A stretch of 33,234 nt of DNA. It comes from a virus. The stretch is from positions 1 through 33,234 of the IMG/VR virus record IMGVR_UViG_3300032299_000164. One strand, 5' to 3'. This document shows, piece by piece, positions 16,658 through 25,277 of the stretch; within the stretch, counting starts at the first letter, position 1; every line of letters starts with the position of its first letter. The notes under the pieces are model-generated. The model had not been told where the DNA came from and searched no databases. It saw nothing but the letters and a program-made list of their open reading frames with translations. A program made the translations under genes and the position numbers.

Positions 16658-18780
16658 TAGCGTCGTCCGTCCGGTCTAATATCAATACGTGGTGCGCCCA
16701 ACTGCCAGCAAGTGTTAATTTGATTTGAGCTAATCTTAAAAATCATCTGGCGACCGCGCATGCGTGTAAATATCTGCCCTGTAAACTGCTCTGTGATAAC
16801 GTATGTATTACTTTTAGCCACAGGTTGTGAAGCTGTACTTGTAACGCCAGAGCCTGAGTTAGACAAACCGTACAAAGTCATAGCCACTGAAGGTAATGCG
16901 CCAGCGGGGGTGCTTGTGGCGTTTTCAAAGGTTAAGTCAGGAAGGACACGCCACACAAAACCAAAGTTATGGCCGTCACCAATATCAAACTCAGACGAGC
17001 TAATGTAAGCATCAATCGCAATAGGGGTGCCGGTCGTATTGTCATTTAGACCCGTCTCGTGGTTAATCAGGTTACCTGTAAGCGTATTGGGGAAGTAGTT
17101 GGCTGCAATTGGGTATGGCTGCAAGCCAGAATCCAGCCACGCTGTTCGTGCCATCGTGCCGTAGTACCAGATTTTTTCAAGGTAGTTATAGATAACGTAC
17201 CTGTCAATGTTCGTGCTGTTAGCCGAGCAGTAGAACCACCAGACCTCATTGAAGCCCTCGTTTGTGCCCGAGAATACTTGCAGGGATTGCTCTTGGTTAA
17301 TATCACCAAATATGTAGCGGCGCAGGTCACAGTTAAGCGTTTGCACACGGCCATCGTATTGGTAGAACTTGTCTACGCCCATCCAATACACAACACCCGA
17401 AGCAATCACAGCCGAGTTAGGGCTCATGATAGAGATGTTGTCACCAAGCAACTGCGATGCCCAAACGAATGGGGGGCCAAGGTACTGGAGCGAGTAGATA
17501 CTAACGTCGGTAAATACAATTATCTCTTGACGAGTCTGAACCGTTGTAATGATCTCAGAGCCGTGGGATAGTCGGGTAAACCCTGCCTGATTAGTGGGGT
17601 CAGGCGTCCAGTTATAAATGTCATCCTGCGCCGACCATCGGATCAACATGGGGTCAAGCACGCTTGAGTTGTAGTCGTTACATCCAAAAGCAAGTAGGAA
17701 GCGAGAAGCATCCGACACCGTCATGTTGTTTTGAACGGTAGGGCAGTCAACAATCAGAGACACATACACCCCCGTGCCCGTGGAGGAAGTATTAACTATG
17801 TTACCAGCTTGGTCAAGCAAATTAAATGTTAAACCATTGACGTTAAATGCGTAATACGTAGTTGCCGCACTGATGCCTGTAGGTAAAGATGTAGTGGCCG
17901 CAAACTGAAGCGCAGCGCCCTCGGTATAAAGTATGGTGGAGGTCACCACAGTCGGCGAAGCGCTGGTAAACGATACGGTGCCGCCTAAAGAGTTTAGCAG
18001 TACACCACGGGTGGAAACTCCGCTTGATGCTTCCCAATAGTAGATACCGCCACCGCGTGGGCCGAAAACTAAATCTTCGCCGTAGTTAATCTCGTTCCAT
18101 AAGCGCAGGGCAGAGGTAGATGTGCCGCCGTTACCCCATGTTGTACCTGTCTCACCCCAAGTACCAGCGCCCCAGCCGGTTAGTGGAACAACAATTGAAG
18201 GGCCAACATTGACTTGATATGCGGCTACAACAGCTGAGCCGCCGCCGGGAGAACCTGCAATAGCAGTAGCATTGGGTGTTACAGAGATTACAATTGTGTA
18301 AGTGTTAGCTGTTAGAACTGTAACTTGAAACTGTTGATTAAGCACCGTAGCCGTAACGTTTGTACCACCACCGCCAATAGCTACAGCACCGCTAAAGGTT
18401 ACAAAATCCCCAGTAACGCAGCCGTGGTTTGTGTCTGTTACTGTTACTGTAGTAGAAGCTGTTAATGCAAACGGATTGTTGTTGATTGTTGACGTTGCAC
18501 GGATGGGCGTGATGTCGTTGTACAGCCCGCCCAGTTCAATATAAAACTTAAGGTTTGTGCCAACACCAATCAGATTGTCACCAGCAAGCGTTACCCAATT
18601 CCACAATGAACGGCATACGCCTAAGAACGAAGCAGCAGACAGTGGCTCCCAGCCACCAATTACTTCGGGATTACCCTGACGAAAGCGTACCTTGTCGGCC
18701 TCGTACCAACCGCCTTCCGTGGTGTAGCGGGTGTTTTCTTTATTCACCCCCGGCTTAAACAGAATCTTTTGTAATGGCAT
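16657..18780 (-). CDS. Tail hub/nozzle candidate (P22 gp10-like packaged-DNA stabilisation protein)
   Basis: This 707-aa protein has repeated beta-strand patterns through its second half, including FTDVSIYSLQYLG, SGVVYWMGVDKFYQYDG and NEGFNEVWWFYCS. They resemble the propeller-like P22 gp10 / T7 gp12 nozzle proteins, which close the portal and hold packaged DNA. A Thr/Ser-rich strand region (about 100-190) looks like an inserted domain. The start chosen is ATG 18780 (MPLQKILFKPGV), 2 bases after the lysozyme stop. An in-frame GTG 21 bases upstream would overlap the lysozyme gene, and relatives I recall begin at MPLQK. Assignment to the gp10 type is by pattern and context, so it is moderately sure. 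Confidence 0.65.
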   Translation of the reverse strand: MPLQKILFKPGVNKENTRYTTEGGWYEADKVRFRQGNPEVIGGWEPLSAASFLGVCRSLWNWVTLAGDNLIGVGTNLKFYIELGGLYNDITPIRATSTINNNPFALTASTTVTVTDTNHGCVTGDFVTFSGAVAIGGGGTNVTATVLNQQFQVTVLTANTYTIVISVTPNATAIAGSPGGGSAVVAAYQVNVGPSIVVPLTGWGAGTWGETGTTWGNGGTSTSALRLWNEINYGEDLVFGPRGGGIYYWEASSGVSTRGVLLNSLGGTVSFTSASPTVVTSTILYTEGAALQFAATTSLPTGISAATTYYAFNVNGLTFNLLDQAGNIVNTSSTGTGVYVSLIVDCPTVQNNMTVSDASRFLLAFGCNDYNSSVLDPMLIRWSAQDDIYNWTPDPTNQAGFTRLSHGSEIITTVQTRQEIIVFTDVSIYSLQYLGPPFVWASQLLGDNISIMSPNSAVIASGVVYWMGVDKFYQYDGRVQTLNCDLRRYIFGDINQEQSLQVFSGTNEGFNEVWWFYCSANSTNIDRYVIYNYLEKIWYYGTMARTAWLDSGLQPYPIAANYFPNTLTGNLINHETGLNDNTTGTPIAIDAYISSSEFDIGDGHNFGFVWRVLPDLTFENATSTPAGALPSVAMTLYGLSNSGSGVTSTASQPVAKSNTYVITEQFTGQIFTRMRGRQMIFKISSNQINTCWQLGAPRIDIRPDGRR

Positions 18781-18782
18781 TT

Positions 18783-19226
18783 TTAGTCCAGCAGTGCGCA
18801 CTCAGCAGTGCGCCGTTTAAGCAAGCCCGGCAACACCTTGCCGCCGCCTTTAGTCCAGAGCATTAGTTGTTCTTTTGCGCCTTCCCAATCATTGGCGTTG
18901 ATTTTCCTCTTTAACGTAGATGTTTGCAAGCGTCCCGTGCCCAAATTGTAGGCAAAATCCACGATGGCGTTGCACTTACGTACGTCTGTAATCAAACCGG
19001 GGCAGTTACGCAGAACACCGGGCAGGTACGTATGTTCTAACTCAATCATCAAAAGCGCCCTTGCCGTGGGTTCATCCATCGGCGGGTCTTCCAAAGTTAC
19101 CTTGCGTTTGTCTGCGTAGTAGGTAGAGCCATAGCCAATCGTTGCCACATTAGCCGGACAAAGGTAGGGCTTGGCCCGATACCCCTCAAACCGGCGGCAC
19201 AGTTCAGCAGCAAGCTCCAAATTCAT
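18783..19226 (-). CDS. Endolysin, GH24 T4-type lysozyme
   Basis: This 147-aa muramidase should cleave peptidoglycan at the end of infection. The active-site segment is FEGYRAKPYLCPANVATIGYG: Glu14 is the acid catalyst and Thr29 the conserved Thr. The residue that is Asp20 in T4 lysozyme is Cys23, with spacing (9 and 6) exactly as in T4. A Cys at that site is known to keep T4 lysozyme active, so the enzyme is probably functional. The GxR/NLGTGRL region near 95-100 is also typical. There is no signal peptide or hydrophobic N-terminus, so export depends on the holin encoded just upstream. Its ATG overlaps the holin stop (ATGA). Confidence 0.92.
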   Translation of the reverse strand: MNLELAAELCRRFEGYRAKPYLCPANVATIGYGSTYYADKRKVTLEDPPMDEPTARALLMIELEHTYLPGVLRNCPGLITDVRKCNAIVDFAYNLGTGRLQTSTLKRKINANDWEGAKEQLMLWTKGGGKVLPGLLKRRTAECALLD

Positions 19227-19717
19227 AGCCCGCGCTGCTTCAGAGTACGGTCAAGGAACCAATAGTTAATTGTTCCAGACAACAAGGCTGAGAAGTCAGG
19301 AGTCATCATGGTTTTGAACACTTCTACGGCTGGCGCACCGGCAAGCCATGCGTTCCATGCAAACCATACGTGGATAAATGACCAGACAAACAACACCCAG
19401 TAAGTTACGACTGGACGCACAGAAGCTGACAAACTAGCAACCCAACCGCCTGCGGCTTTGACCATCTCAGCTTGCTGAACGATGGCGTTGTTAAACGCAT
19501 CCATAACACCTACGTCAATAGCGGCTTCCCGCTGTGCGCCAATCTCGGCTAACTTCTGCTGACCACGCAGAGTTTCTAACTCACACTGACGGGCAAACAT
19601 ATTGAGTTCGTGCTGGCGCTCATTCTTCCTGTCAAAAAACTTTAGGACTTCAGGCGCAAGGCGGAACAGCCCACCAAAGATAGAGCCAAGTAAACCACCA
19701 GATAGGATGTCAAACAT
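19223..19717 (-). CDS. Holin, 3-TM type
   Basis: This 164-aa membrane protein should form the lysis pore. Hydrophobic segments lie at about 3-20, 103-125 and 141-155, around a charged helical region, and the SVRPVVTYW element before the second segment is typical of the 3-TM holin superfamily. The start at ATG 19717 is preferred over one 15 bases upstream: it has GGAG 9 bases before it and overlaps the stop of the 30-aa gene as TAATG. Its own stop overlaps the lysozyme start. The holin-lysozyme order and tight coupling support the call. Confidence 0.85.
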   Translation of the reverse strand: MFDILSGGLLGSIFGGLFRLAPEVLKFFDRKNERQHELNMFARQCELETLRGQQKLAEIGAQREAAIDVGVMDAFNNAIVQQAEMVKAAGGWVASLSASVRPVVTYWVLFVWSFIHVWFAWNAWLAGAPAVEVFKTMMTPDFSALLSGTINYWFLDRTLKQRGL

Positions 19718-19809
19718 TACACCATACTCCATGCAATTATGTACGTGCCAAAAATAACAAAGGCCACAAGAAGGACTGCGGCAATCAATGCTTCAGCCCA
19801 GTCCCACAT
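19717..19809 (-). CDS. 30-aa single-span membrane protein of the lysis cassette
   Basis: This short ORF fills the gap before the holin. It encodes MWDWAEALIAAVLLVAFVIF followed by GTYIIAWSMV: an acidic N-terminal face and one hydrophobic helix at about residues 7-26. It has GGAG at 19816-19819, 6 bases before ATG, and its TAA overlaps the holin ATG. That signal and the coupling make it likely to be translated. Its place suggests a holin partner such as an antiholin or a pinholin-like peptide. No family is recognised. Confidence 0.7.
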   Translation of the reverse strand: MWDWAEALIAAVLLVAFVIFGTYIIAWSMV

Positions 19810-19815
19810 GGTTAG

Positions 19816-19819
19816 CTCC
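19816..19819 (-). promoter_or_regulatory. Shine-Dalgarno GGAG of the 30-aa lysis-cassette gene
   Basis: GGAG on the minus strand lies 6 bases before ATG 19809. It is the main evidence that the 30-aa frame is a gene, since the frame is too short to judge by length. Confidence 0.65.
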
Positions 19820-19841
19820 ACTTAATAATTACCATACAACA

Positions 19842-21458
19842 TCAGGCGGTGTAACTACCGCTTGCCGTAAATGTCAAAATAGTATTTGACCCAGATGTTG
19901 TTACCGCAGGTGAACCCGTAGTTGTACCTGTGTAACTTGCAGTTGCAATGGACAAGATTACTACGCCTGCATAACCGTTACCGCCAGTTGCAGAAGCACC
20001 CCCGCCACCGCCACCGCCACCATAGAATGTTGCATTACCGCCCGTAGAAGTTAGTGTGCCGTTTCCACCGCCTCCAGTACCTCCAGTACCTGCGGTCGTG
20101 CCGTTTGTACCACCACCGCCACCGCCAGCGTAAGTCACAGACGATCCAGTAATTGAATTAGCTAAACCATTACCACCATTACCAGCAACAGTTCCTGATG
20201 TTGCATTACTACCTACGGCTCCTGCTCCACCGCCTCCACCGCCAGCGTAGTTTGAAAAGCCAGTCCCGCCAGCATTACCTTGACCAGTTATTCCCAAACC
20301 GCCAGTTGTGAAGTTGTAGTTACCGCCACCGCCAGAGCCACCCTGAGTAGCGCCTGCTTGTGAAAGCGTATTGTCCGTGGAACCTCTACCGCCACCGTAT
20401 GCCAATATGCCGTTAAAAGAAGAAGTGCCTCCTTGAAGTCCAGCACCTCCTCCTGCCGCACCACCAACACCAGCGCCGCCTACCGTGATTGGGTAAACAA
20501 CACCAGACACAAGGGCAGATGATCCTGTTAGTAATCCACCAGCACCGCCACCTCCGCCACCAGCTTGTGAGCCTGCACCAGCGCCGCCACCGATAACCAA
20601 GTAAGACGCAGAATAAGCAGTTACAGAAGGTGTAGTAGGAGCCAGTGTGCCTGAAGATGTAAAAGTGTGAATGACACAGTTGTCAGCCATACTGACTGTG
20701 CCACCAGTGAAATATTGAATTGAGCCGGGGTAGCGAACAATGACAACGCCTGAACCGCCATTCCCACCAAACCAATTTTGACCACCACCACCACCACCAC
20801 CTGTGTTTGCGGTTCCAGCGCCACCTTGAGTAGGTGCGTTTGTTCCATTTCCACCGCCACCTACACCGCCAACACCCAATGTTGTTGCGTAACCACCTCC
20901 GCCTCCGCCAGCATAAGCAGTTAAAGTTCCGCTTATGGCGCTAGTAATACCAGCGCCACCATTACCGCTTAACAAGTTAAGACCTTGAAGTCCAACAGTT
21001 CCAGCACCACCACCACCGCCAGAGCGATCATTACTAAAACCAACTCCGCCAGCGTTTCCTTGTCCTGATATTCCAGAGCCAACAAGTGTGGTACTGCCGC
21101 CAGCCCAGCCACCGCCGCCTGAGCCACCGCTTCCAACGGTGCTGTCATTTCTCATGCCGTATCCGCCACCTGTAGCGGAAATAGAACCAAAAACAGAAGC
21201 GGCTCCATTTGTAGCGGTGTTACCACCAGAAGCATTTCCAGTGCCACCTGCGCCAATAGTGACTGTATAAGATGAGCCAGATGTAATTCCTGCATATCCA
21301 GCAAGCAATCCACCAGCACCGCCGCCAGCCGCACCTCCACCACCTCCTCCAGCAACAACCAAATACTCAACAACAGCGGGGGGTAAACCCGTCCAAGTCT
21401 GGTTTTTAACCGCTTGACTGACTTGACTTAGCGTCCACATTCCACTGTATTGAGCCAT
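19842..21458 (-). CDS. Polyglycine-rich tail/adhesin protein, two-module type (copy A1)
   Basis: This 538-aa protein opens with MAQYSGMWTLSQVSQAVKNQ, a short attachment-like region shared with copy A2, then EYLVVAGGGGGG, the hallmark of the glycine-rich domain found in phage tail fibres. Two modules follow, about 30-260 and 283-538, each with SYTVTIGAGGTG, a YAGGGGGG block and a GGSGVVIVRYPG end; they are joined by STGTLAPTTPS. The C-terminus TTGSP...TFTASGSYTA matches the B-type copies. Polyglycine-II sandwiches form the receptor-binding tip of phage S16 gp38, so host adhesion is a reasonable inference. AGGA precedes the ATG. The low-complexity DNA makes recombination with the paralogues likely. 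Confidence 0.75.
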   Translation of the reverse strand: MAQYSGMWTLSQVSQAVKNQTWTGLPPAVVEYLVVAGGGGGGAAGGGAGGLLAGYAGITSGSSYTVTIGAGGTGNASGGNTATNGAASVFGSISATGGGYGMRNDSTVGSGGSGGGGWAGGSTTLVGSGISGQGNAGGVGFSNDRSGGGGGAGTVGLQGLNLLSGNGGAGITSAISGTLTAYAGGGGGGYATTLGVGGVGGGGNGTNAPTQGGAGTANTGGGGGGGQNWFGGNGGSGVVIVRYPGSIQYFTGGTVSMADNCVIHTFTSSGTLAPTTPSVTAYSASYLVIGGGAGAGSQAGGGGGGAGGLLTGSSALVSGVVYPITVGGAGVGGAAGGGAGLQGGTSSFNGILAYGGGRGSTDNTLSQAGATQGGSGGGGNYNFTTGGLGITGQGNAGGTGFSNYAGGGGGGAGAVGSNATSGTVAGNGGNGLANSITGSSVTYAGGGGGGTNGTTAGTGGTGGGGNGTLTSTGGNATFYGGGGGGGGASATGGNGYAGVVILSIATASYTGTTTGSPAVTTSGSNTILTFTASGSYTA

Positions 21459-21469
21459 GATTATTCCTA

Positions 21470-21826
21470 TTAGGCGGGTACTACGACTTCAACCCAAGAG
21501 GTTGTGGGTTCGTCCCATGTGTATCTCTTGTCGTCTGTAGGCATGGGCGTAGGTGCGCCCCACTGACAAGTATCTTCATTCAGCAACCAAGACGCAAATG
21601 GCTTGGGAGGAATGAACGCATCACGGCCTGCATCGTATGTATAACCGATGCCAGCGTAGTTTTTACGCAGCGGCGTACCACCTTGTGAGTGAACTCCACC
21701 AGAAGTGTTGTAACTTGTCTGAATCCAAGATGCTGGGTCGCCCCAGTGACCAAGGTTTAAAACGTCCTGCTCGATGACGATGACTTGCGTCACTACACCG
21801 TTTTCTACTTTAGCGAAATGTGCCAT
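21470..21826 (-). CDS. Conserved 118-aa tail-associated phage protein
   Basis: This protein begins MAHFAKVENGVVTQVIVIEQ, continues with WIQTSYNTSGGVH, then PLRKNYAGIGYTYD..RDAFIPPKPFASW and a WGAPTPMP...YTWDEPTTSWVEV end. I recognise this pattern as a small protein widespread in cyanophages and other marine or freshwater phages, usually beside tail-fibre genes, without an agreed function. Here it sits between glycine-rich copies B1 and A1, with 9 and 11 bases to its neighbours, and has AAGGAG 5 bases before its ATG. It may be a fibre cap, assembly factor or minor tail protein. Confidence 0.75.
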   Translation of the reverse strand: MAHFAKVENGVVTQVIVIEQDVLNLGHWGDPASWIQTSYNTSGGVHSQGGTPLRKNYAGIGYTYDAGRDAFIPPKPFASWLLNEDTCQWGAPTPMPTDDKRYTWDEPTTSWVEVVVPA

Positions 21827-21835
21827 TTTTGCTCC

Positions 21836-22711
21836 TTAAAAAGTGATTGTCCCAGAGGACGTGAAAGTATAAATCTGATACCCATCAGAGTAGTTTATCT
21901 GAGGGCTTCCTGTTGTGGAAGTGGGTGGTAATAAAGATGAGGGGTAACGAATGATGACGATTCCAGAGCCGCCAGTGCCGCCGCTTCCTTGATACTCTCC
22001 ACCACCGCCCCCACCACCCGTATTTGCCGTAGCGGGAAAACCAGCCCCATTTAAATTTAATGCACCTTGTCCTCCACCGCCAGCACCGCCAAGACCGCCC
22101 GTTGTTATAGCGGTTGAATCAGTAGAAGCACCGCCACCGCCACCACCAGCATAAAAAACTCTTGCACCTGTAATAGTTGAGCAAAGTCCAGTGCCGCCTT
22201 GACCGCCTGCCGCTAAAGAACCAGCGGAAATAGCAAATGCATTTCCACCAGCGGAACCAGCACCGCCGCCGCCAGCACCCGCACCAAAAAAAGTTGCTTG
22301 GGAGACACCGCCGTTATTACCTTGACCTGCTGTGCCAGAACCAAATCCAGTTGTGTTATCGTGTCCAGCACCGCCGCCAGAACCCCCAGACAAGGCGCTC
22401 CCACCCGCCGCACCGCCTCCGCCTCCACCCGTAGATGTAATTGAACTAAAGACAGAGTTAGTACCGCTTGTGCCAATTTGAACGCCATTACCAACCAAAA
22501 CACCGCCTGCGCCCCCAGCCCCTACAGTCACGGTTAAAGCAGAACCAGACGCAACAGCAAAGCCAGCCGCAGTCAAAAGACCACCTGCTCCACCTCCGCC
22601 ACCGCCTGCGCCGCCACCACCAGCGACTACCAGATATTCAACTTCGGTAGTTGTACCAGACAGTGGATTAAAGGTTGCGGAAAGGAATCCACCTAATAAA
22701 GTTTGACTCAT
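21836..22711 (-). CDS. Polyglycine-rich tail/adhesin protein, single-module type (copy B1)
   Basis: This 291-aa protein begins MSQTLLGGFLSATFNP, then EVEYLVVAGGGGAGG and one glycine-rich module with GGLLTAAGFAVASG, LTVTVGAGGAGG, FYAGGGGGG, ANTGGGGGG and GGSGIVIIRYPS. It ends TSTTGSP...YTFTSSGTITF. The N-terminus and C-terminus are shared with copy B2 and differ from the A-type copies. Its ribosome site GGAG lies inside the last codons of copy A2, whose stop is one base before this ATG. A role as receptor-binding or fibre protein is inferred from the family. Confidence 0.75.
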   Translation of the reverse strand: MSQTLLGGFLSATFNPLSGTTTEVEYLVVAGGGGAGGGGGGAGGLLTAAGFAVASGSALTVTVGAGGAGGVLVGNGVQIGTSGTNSVFSSITSTGGGGGGAAGGSALSGGSGGGAGHDNTTGFGSGTAGQGNNGGVSQATFFGAGAGGGGAGSAGGNAFAISAGSLAAGGQGGTGLCSTITGARVFYAGGGGGGASTDSTAITTGGLGGAGGGGQGALNLNGAGFPATANTGGGGGGGEYQGSGGTGGSGIVIIRYPSSLLPPTSTTGSPQINYSDGYQIYTFTSSGTITF

Positions 22712-22712
22712 T

Positions 22713-24374
22713 TCAACTCCATTTAATAATCACAATACCAGAGCCGCCGGAATTTCCTACTGCGTTTGAATTACCATTTCCACCTGCGCCTCCACCTGTG
22801 TTTTCTCTACCGGCAGTTCCAAAACCAGAATTGATATTTCCATTACCTCCTCCGCCTACACCGCCTGTACCACCTGTATTTGAAGTGCCTTCTACGCCAC
22901 CACCGCCACCGCCCGCATAAGTTATAGAAGCACCTGTAATAGATGATGCCGTACCAGCACCGCCATTACCACCAGCACCGCCACTGGCATTAGCCCCAAC
23001 TGCACTAGCTCCACCGCCGCCGCCGCCAAAATAGGGAGAACCAACAGTACCATCACCACCATTATTTCCTTGTCCAACAGTCCCCGTACCACCAAAGGCC
23101 GGGCCACTGGGAAATGAACCCGCACCGCCACCACCAGAACCGCCACTTAAACCAGTATAAGCGCCGCCAGAACCCGCACCACCGCCACCGCCTCCTAATG
23201 ATGTAATGCTAGAAAATACAGAATCAGACCCATTGAACCCTCTTATGTTTGAACTTGTGCCGGGTGCGCCCCCAGCACCTACAGTTACAGTGTAAGAAGT
23301 GCCAGAAGAAACAGAAAATCCAGACGCTGTTCTAAAACCGCCTGCGCCGCCACCACCTCCGCGATCACCACCAGAACCACCACCACCAGCAACAACTAAG
23401 TATTCAACCGATGTCACACCAGCGGGTGCAGTCCAAATACCAGACTGAGTAAATATTACAAAACCACCTGTTAAAACTGTTGGAGTTGTTGGAGCCAGAG
23501 TTCCAGATGCAATAAATTTGTGAATGATATAACCACCATAAGCAAGCACAGTCCCACCAGTGTAAAACTGCACAGAGCCGGGGTATCTGACTACTACGAT
23601 GCCTGAACCGCCTGCGCCGCCAGCAAAACTTGAAGCACCATTACCGCTTGATCCACCGCCCCCACCGCCTGTGTTTGTAGTACCTGCAGTGCCTGCTTGA
23701 CTACCGCCAGTGCCGCCATTACCGCCGCCACCTACGCCACCTATTCCTTTTACACTATCGCCAGCACCACCGCCACCACCAGCATAAACAGTAACAGCTC
23801 CTGAAATTGCACTTGCAATCCCTGCGCCTCCGTTACCACCAGTAGCCGATCCACTAATACCGTTTAAACCAACAGTGCCTGCACCGCCACCACCGCCCAT
23901 TGTGGTTCCGTAATTAGAGGTTGTTAATGATGCACCGCCGCCATTACCTTGACCTGATATACCTGAACTTGTAGATGTGTTTCCTGATCCACCACCAGAA
24001 CCGCCAGAACCACCAACTACACCAGCGGCTCCACCCGCGCCTGAATAAGCACCAAAGCCACCACCTGTAGCCGTGATAGGGCCAAATACAGAACTAACGC
24101 CTTGCACACCGTTATTTTGTCCAGCCGCTCCGCCTGCACCGCCAGCACCAACTGTTACTGTGTAAGAAGAACCGGCTGTAACAGGAATCATGCCAGTTAG
24201 CAGTCCCCCTGCTCCTCCACCAGCACCCGCCGTAACATTTCCAGAATCTCCTGCACCACCACCACCACCAGCAACGCAAAGGTACTCTACAAATTGAGGT
24301 GGATTAAATGCTGACCATGCGCCTTGACGAATGGCTTGGTTAACTTGTCTGAGTGTAAAAAGACCTTGTGCCAT
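22713..24374 (-). CDS. Polyglycine-rich tail/adhesin protein, two-module type (copy A2)
   Basis: This 553-aa protein starts MAQGLFTLRQVNQAIRQGAW, alignable with copy A1, then EYLCVAGGGGGAG. The first module ends GGSGIVVVRYPG near residue 265. A linker containing ASGTLAPTTP and FTQSGIWTAPAGVTSVEYLVV leads to the second module, which ends abruptly at GGSGIVIIKWS without the TTGSP tail seen in the other three copies. The missing tail suggests the copy was shortened by recombination. GAGG stands 4 bases before the ATG, just after the B2 stop. Inferred role: tail-tip or fibre adhesin, as for the paralogues. Confidence 0.75.
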   Translation of the reverse strand: MAQGLFTLRQVNQAIRQGAWSAFNPPQFVEYLCVAGGGGGAGDSGNVTAGAGGGAGGLLTGMIPVTAGSSYTVTVGAGGAGGAAGQNNGVQGVSSVFGPITATGGGFGAYSGAGGAAGVVGGSGGSGGGSGNTSTSSGISGQGNGGGASLTTSNYGTTMGGGGGAGTVGLNGISGSATGGNGGAGIASAISGAVTVYAGGGGGAGDSVKGIGGVGGGGNGGTGGSQAGTAGTTNTGGGGGGSSGNGASSFAGGAGGSGIVVVRYPGSVQFYTGGTVLAYGGYIIHKFIASGTLAPTTPTVLTGGFVIFTQSGIWTAPAGVTSVEYLVVAGGGGSGGDRGGGGGAGGFRTASGFSVSSGTSYTVTVGAGGAPGTSSNIRGFNGSDSVFSSITSLGGGGGGAGSGGAYTGLSGGSGGGGAGSFPSGPAFGGTGTVGQGNNGGDGTVGSPYFGGGGGGASAVGANASGGAGGNGGAGTASSITGASITYAGGGGGGVEGTSNTGGTGGVGGGGNGNINSGFGTAGRENTGGGAGGNGNSNAVGNSGGSGIVIIKWS

Positions 24375-24380
24375 ATATCC

Positions 24381-25265
24381 TCAGAATGTAATTGTTCCAG
24401 ATGCAACAAATGTGTACACGCGCCATGCGCCAGATACAACCATTTCAGGAGAACCTGTGGTTGATGTAGCAGGGGCTAAGTAAGATGGGTAGCGAATGAT
24501 TACGATGCCAGAGCCGCCAGCGCCGCCCACACCAAGATCGCCGCCTGATGACCCACCGCCACCACCAGTGTTGGCAAAACCAGAACCGCCAGTACCGTCA
24601 CCGGCAAACGCATTACCGCCACCACCAGCCCCACCAATACCCGGTAAATTGGTTGAAGCATACGGCGCTCCGCCACCACCACCAGCGTAAAAAATTTGTG
24701 CGCCACTAATAGACGAAACAAATCCTGTGCCACCGCTTGTACCGTTTTGAATTCCTGATACTGCGTTTACGCCTGCCGAACCTGCACCGCCTCCACCCGC
24801 ACCTGCGCTATATGGACTAACGCCAATTGCGTTGCCACCTGCGTTACCCTGTCCTACTGTACCTGCCCCGCCAAAACTTCCCTCAACAGTGAATGAAGTT
24901 GGAGCACCGCCACCGCCAGAGCCGCCAGATGCGCCAACGTTTGTTACTATACTATTGTTGTTTGAACCGCCACCGCCACCACCAGTGGAAGTAATAGAAG
25001 AAAAAACAGAATTTGCACCGTTTGTTCCTTTTACTGTTGAGTTAATTGCGCCTGCTCCACCAGCACCAATAGTCACAGTGTAAGAAGTGCCGACTACTAC
25101 CGCAAGGCCTGCAGCAGTTAATAAACCACCAGCACCGCCCCCACCGCCACCCCTAGTGCCACCGCCACCACCGCCAGCCACACATAAGTATTCCACCGCT
25201 GTGACAGGGTAGTTAATGCCGTTTAAACCGGCTGAGAGAATCCCGCCAACTTTACTAAGAGACAT
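24381..25265 (-). CDS. Polyglycine-rich tail/adhesin protein, single-module type (copy B2)
   Basis: This 294-aa protein is the first of the four glycine-rich copies in transcription order. It begins MSLSKVGGILSAGLNG, then AVEYLCVAGGGGGG, with GGLLTAAGLAVVVG, SYTVTIGAGGAG, FYAGGGGGA and GGSGIVIIRYPS, and ends TSTTGSP...YTFVASGTITF. It is clearly the closest relative of copy B1. GGAGG lies 5 bases before the ATG. As in the other copies, the glycine-rich runs probably form a stiff sandwich of polyglycine helices at a fibre tip, and loops between them would vary host specificity. Confidence 0.75.
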   Translation of the reverse strand: MSLSKVGGILSAGLNGINYPVTAVEYLCVAGGGGGGTRGGGGGGAGGLLTAAGLAVVVGTSYTVTIGAGGAGAINSTVKGTNGANSVFSSITSTGGGGGGSNNNSIVTNVGASGGSGGGGAPTSFTVEGSFGGAGTVGQGNAGGNAIGVSPYSAGAGGGGAGSAGVNAVSGIQNGTSGGTGFVSSISGAQIFYAGGGGGAPYASTNLPGIGGAGGGGNAFAGDGTGGSGFANTGGGGGSSGGDLGVGGAGGSGIVIIRYPSYLAPATSTTGSPEMVVSGAWRVYTFVASGTITF

Positions 25266-25277
25266 GATTGCCTCCGA

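Noticed and set aside
18781-18801. GTG 18801 as start of the gp10-like protein
   Set aside because: It would overlap the lysozyme end by 19 bases, and the protein type begins at MPLQK.
19842-25265. Dense CCACCGCC-type repeats suggesting a CRISPR-like or satellite array
   Set aside because: They are codon repeats for glycine runs on the minus strand, without regular repeat and spacer lengths.
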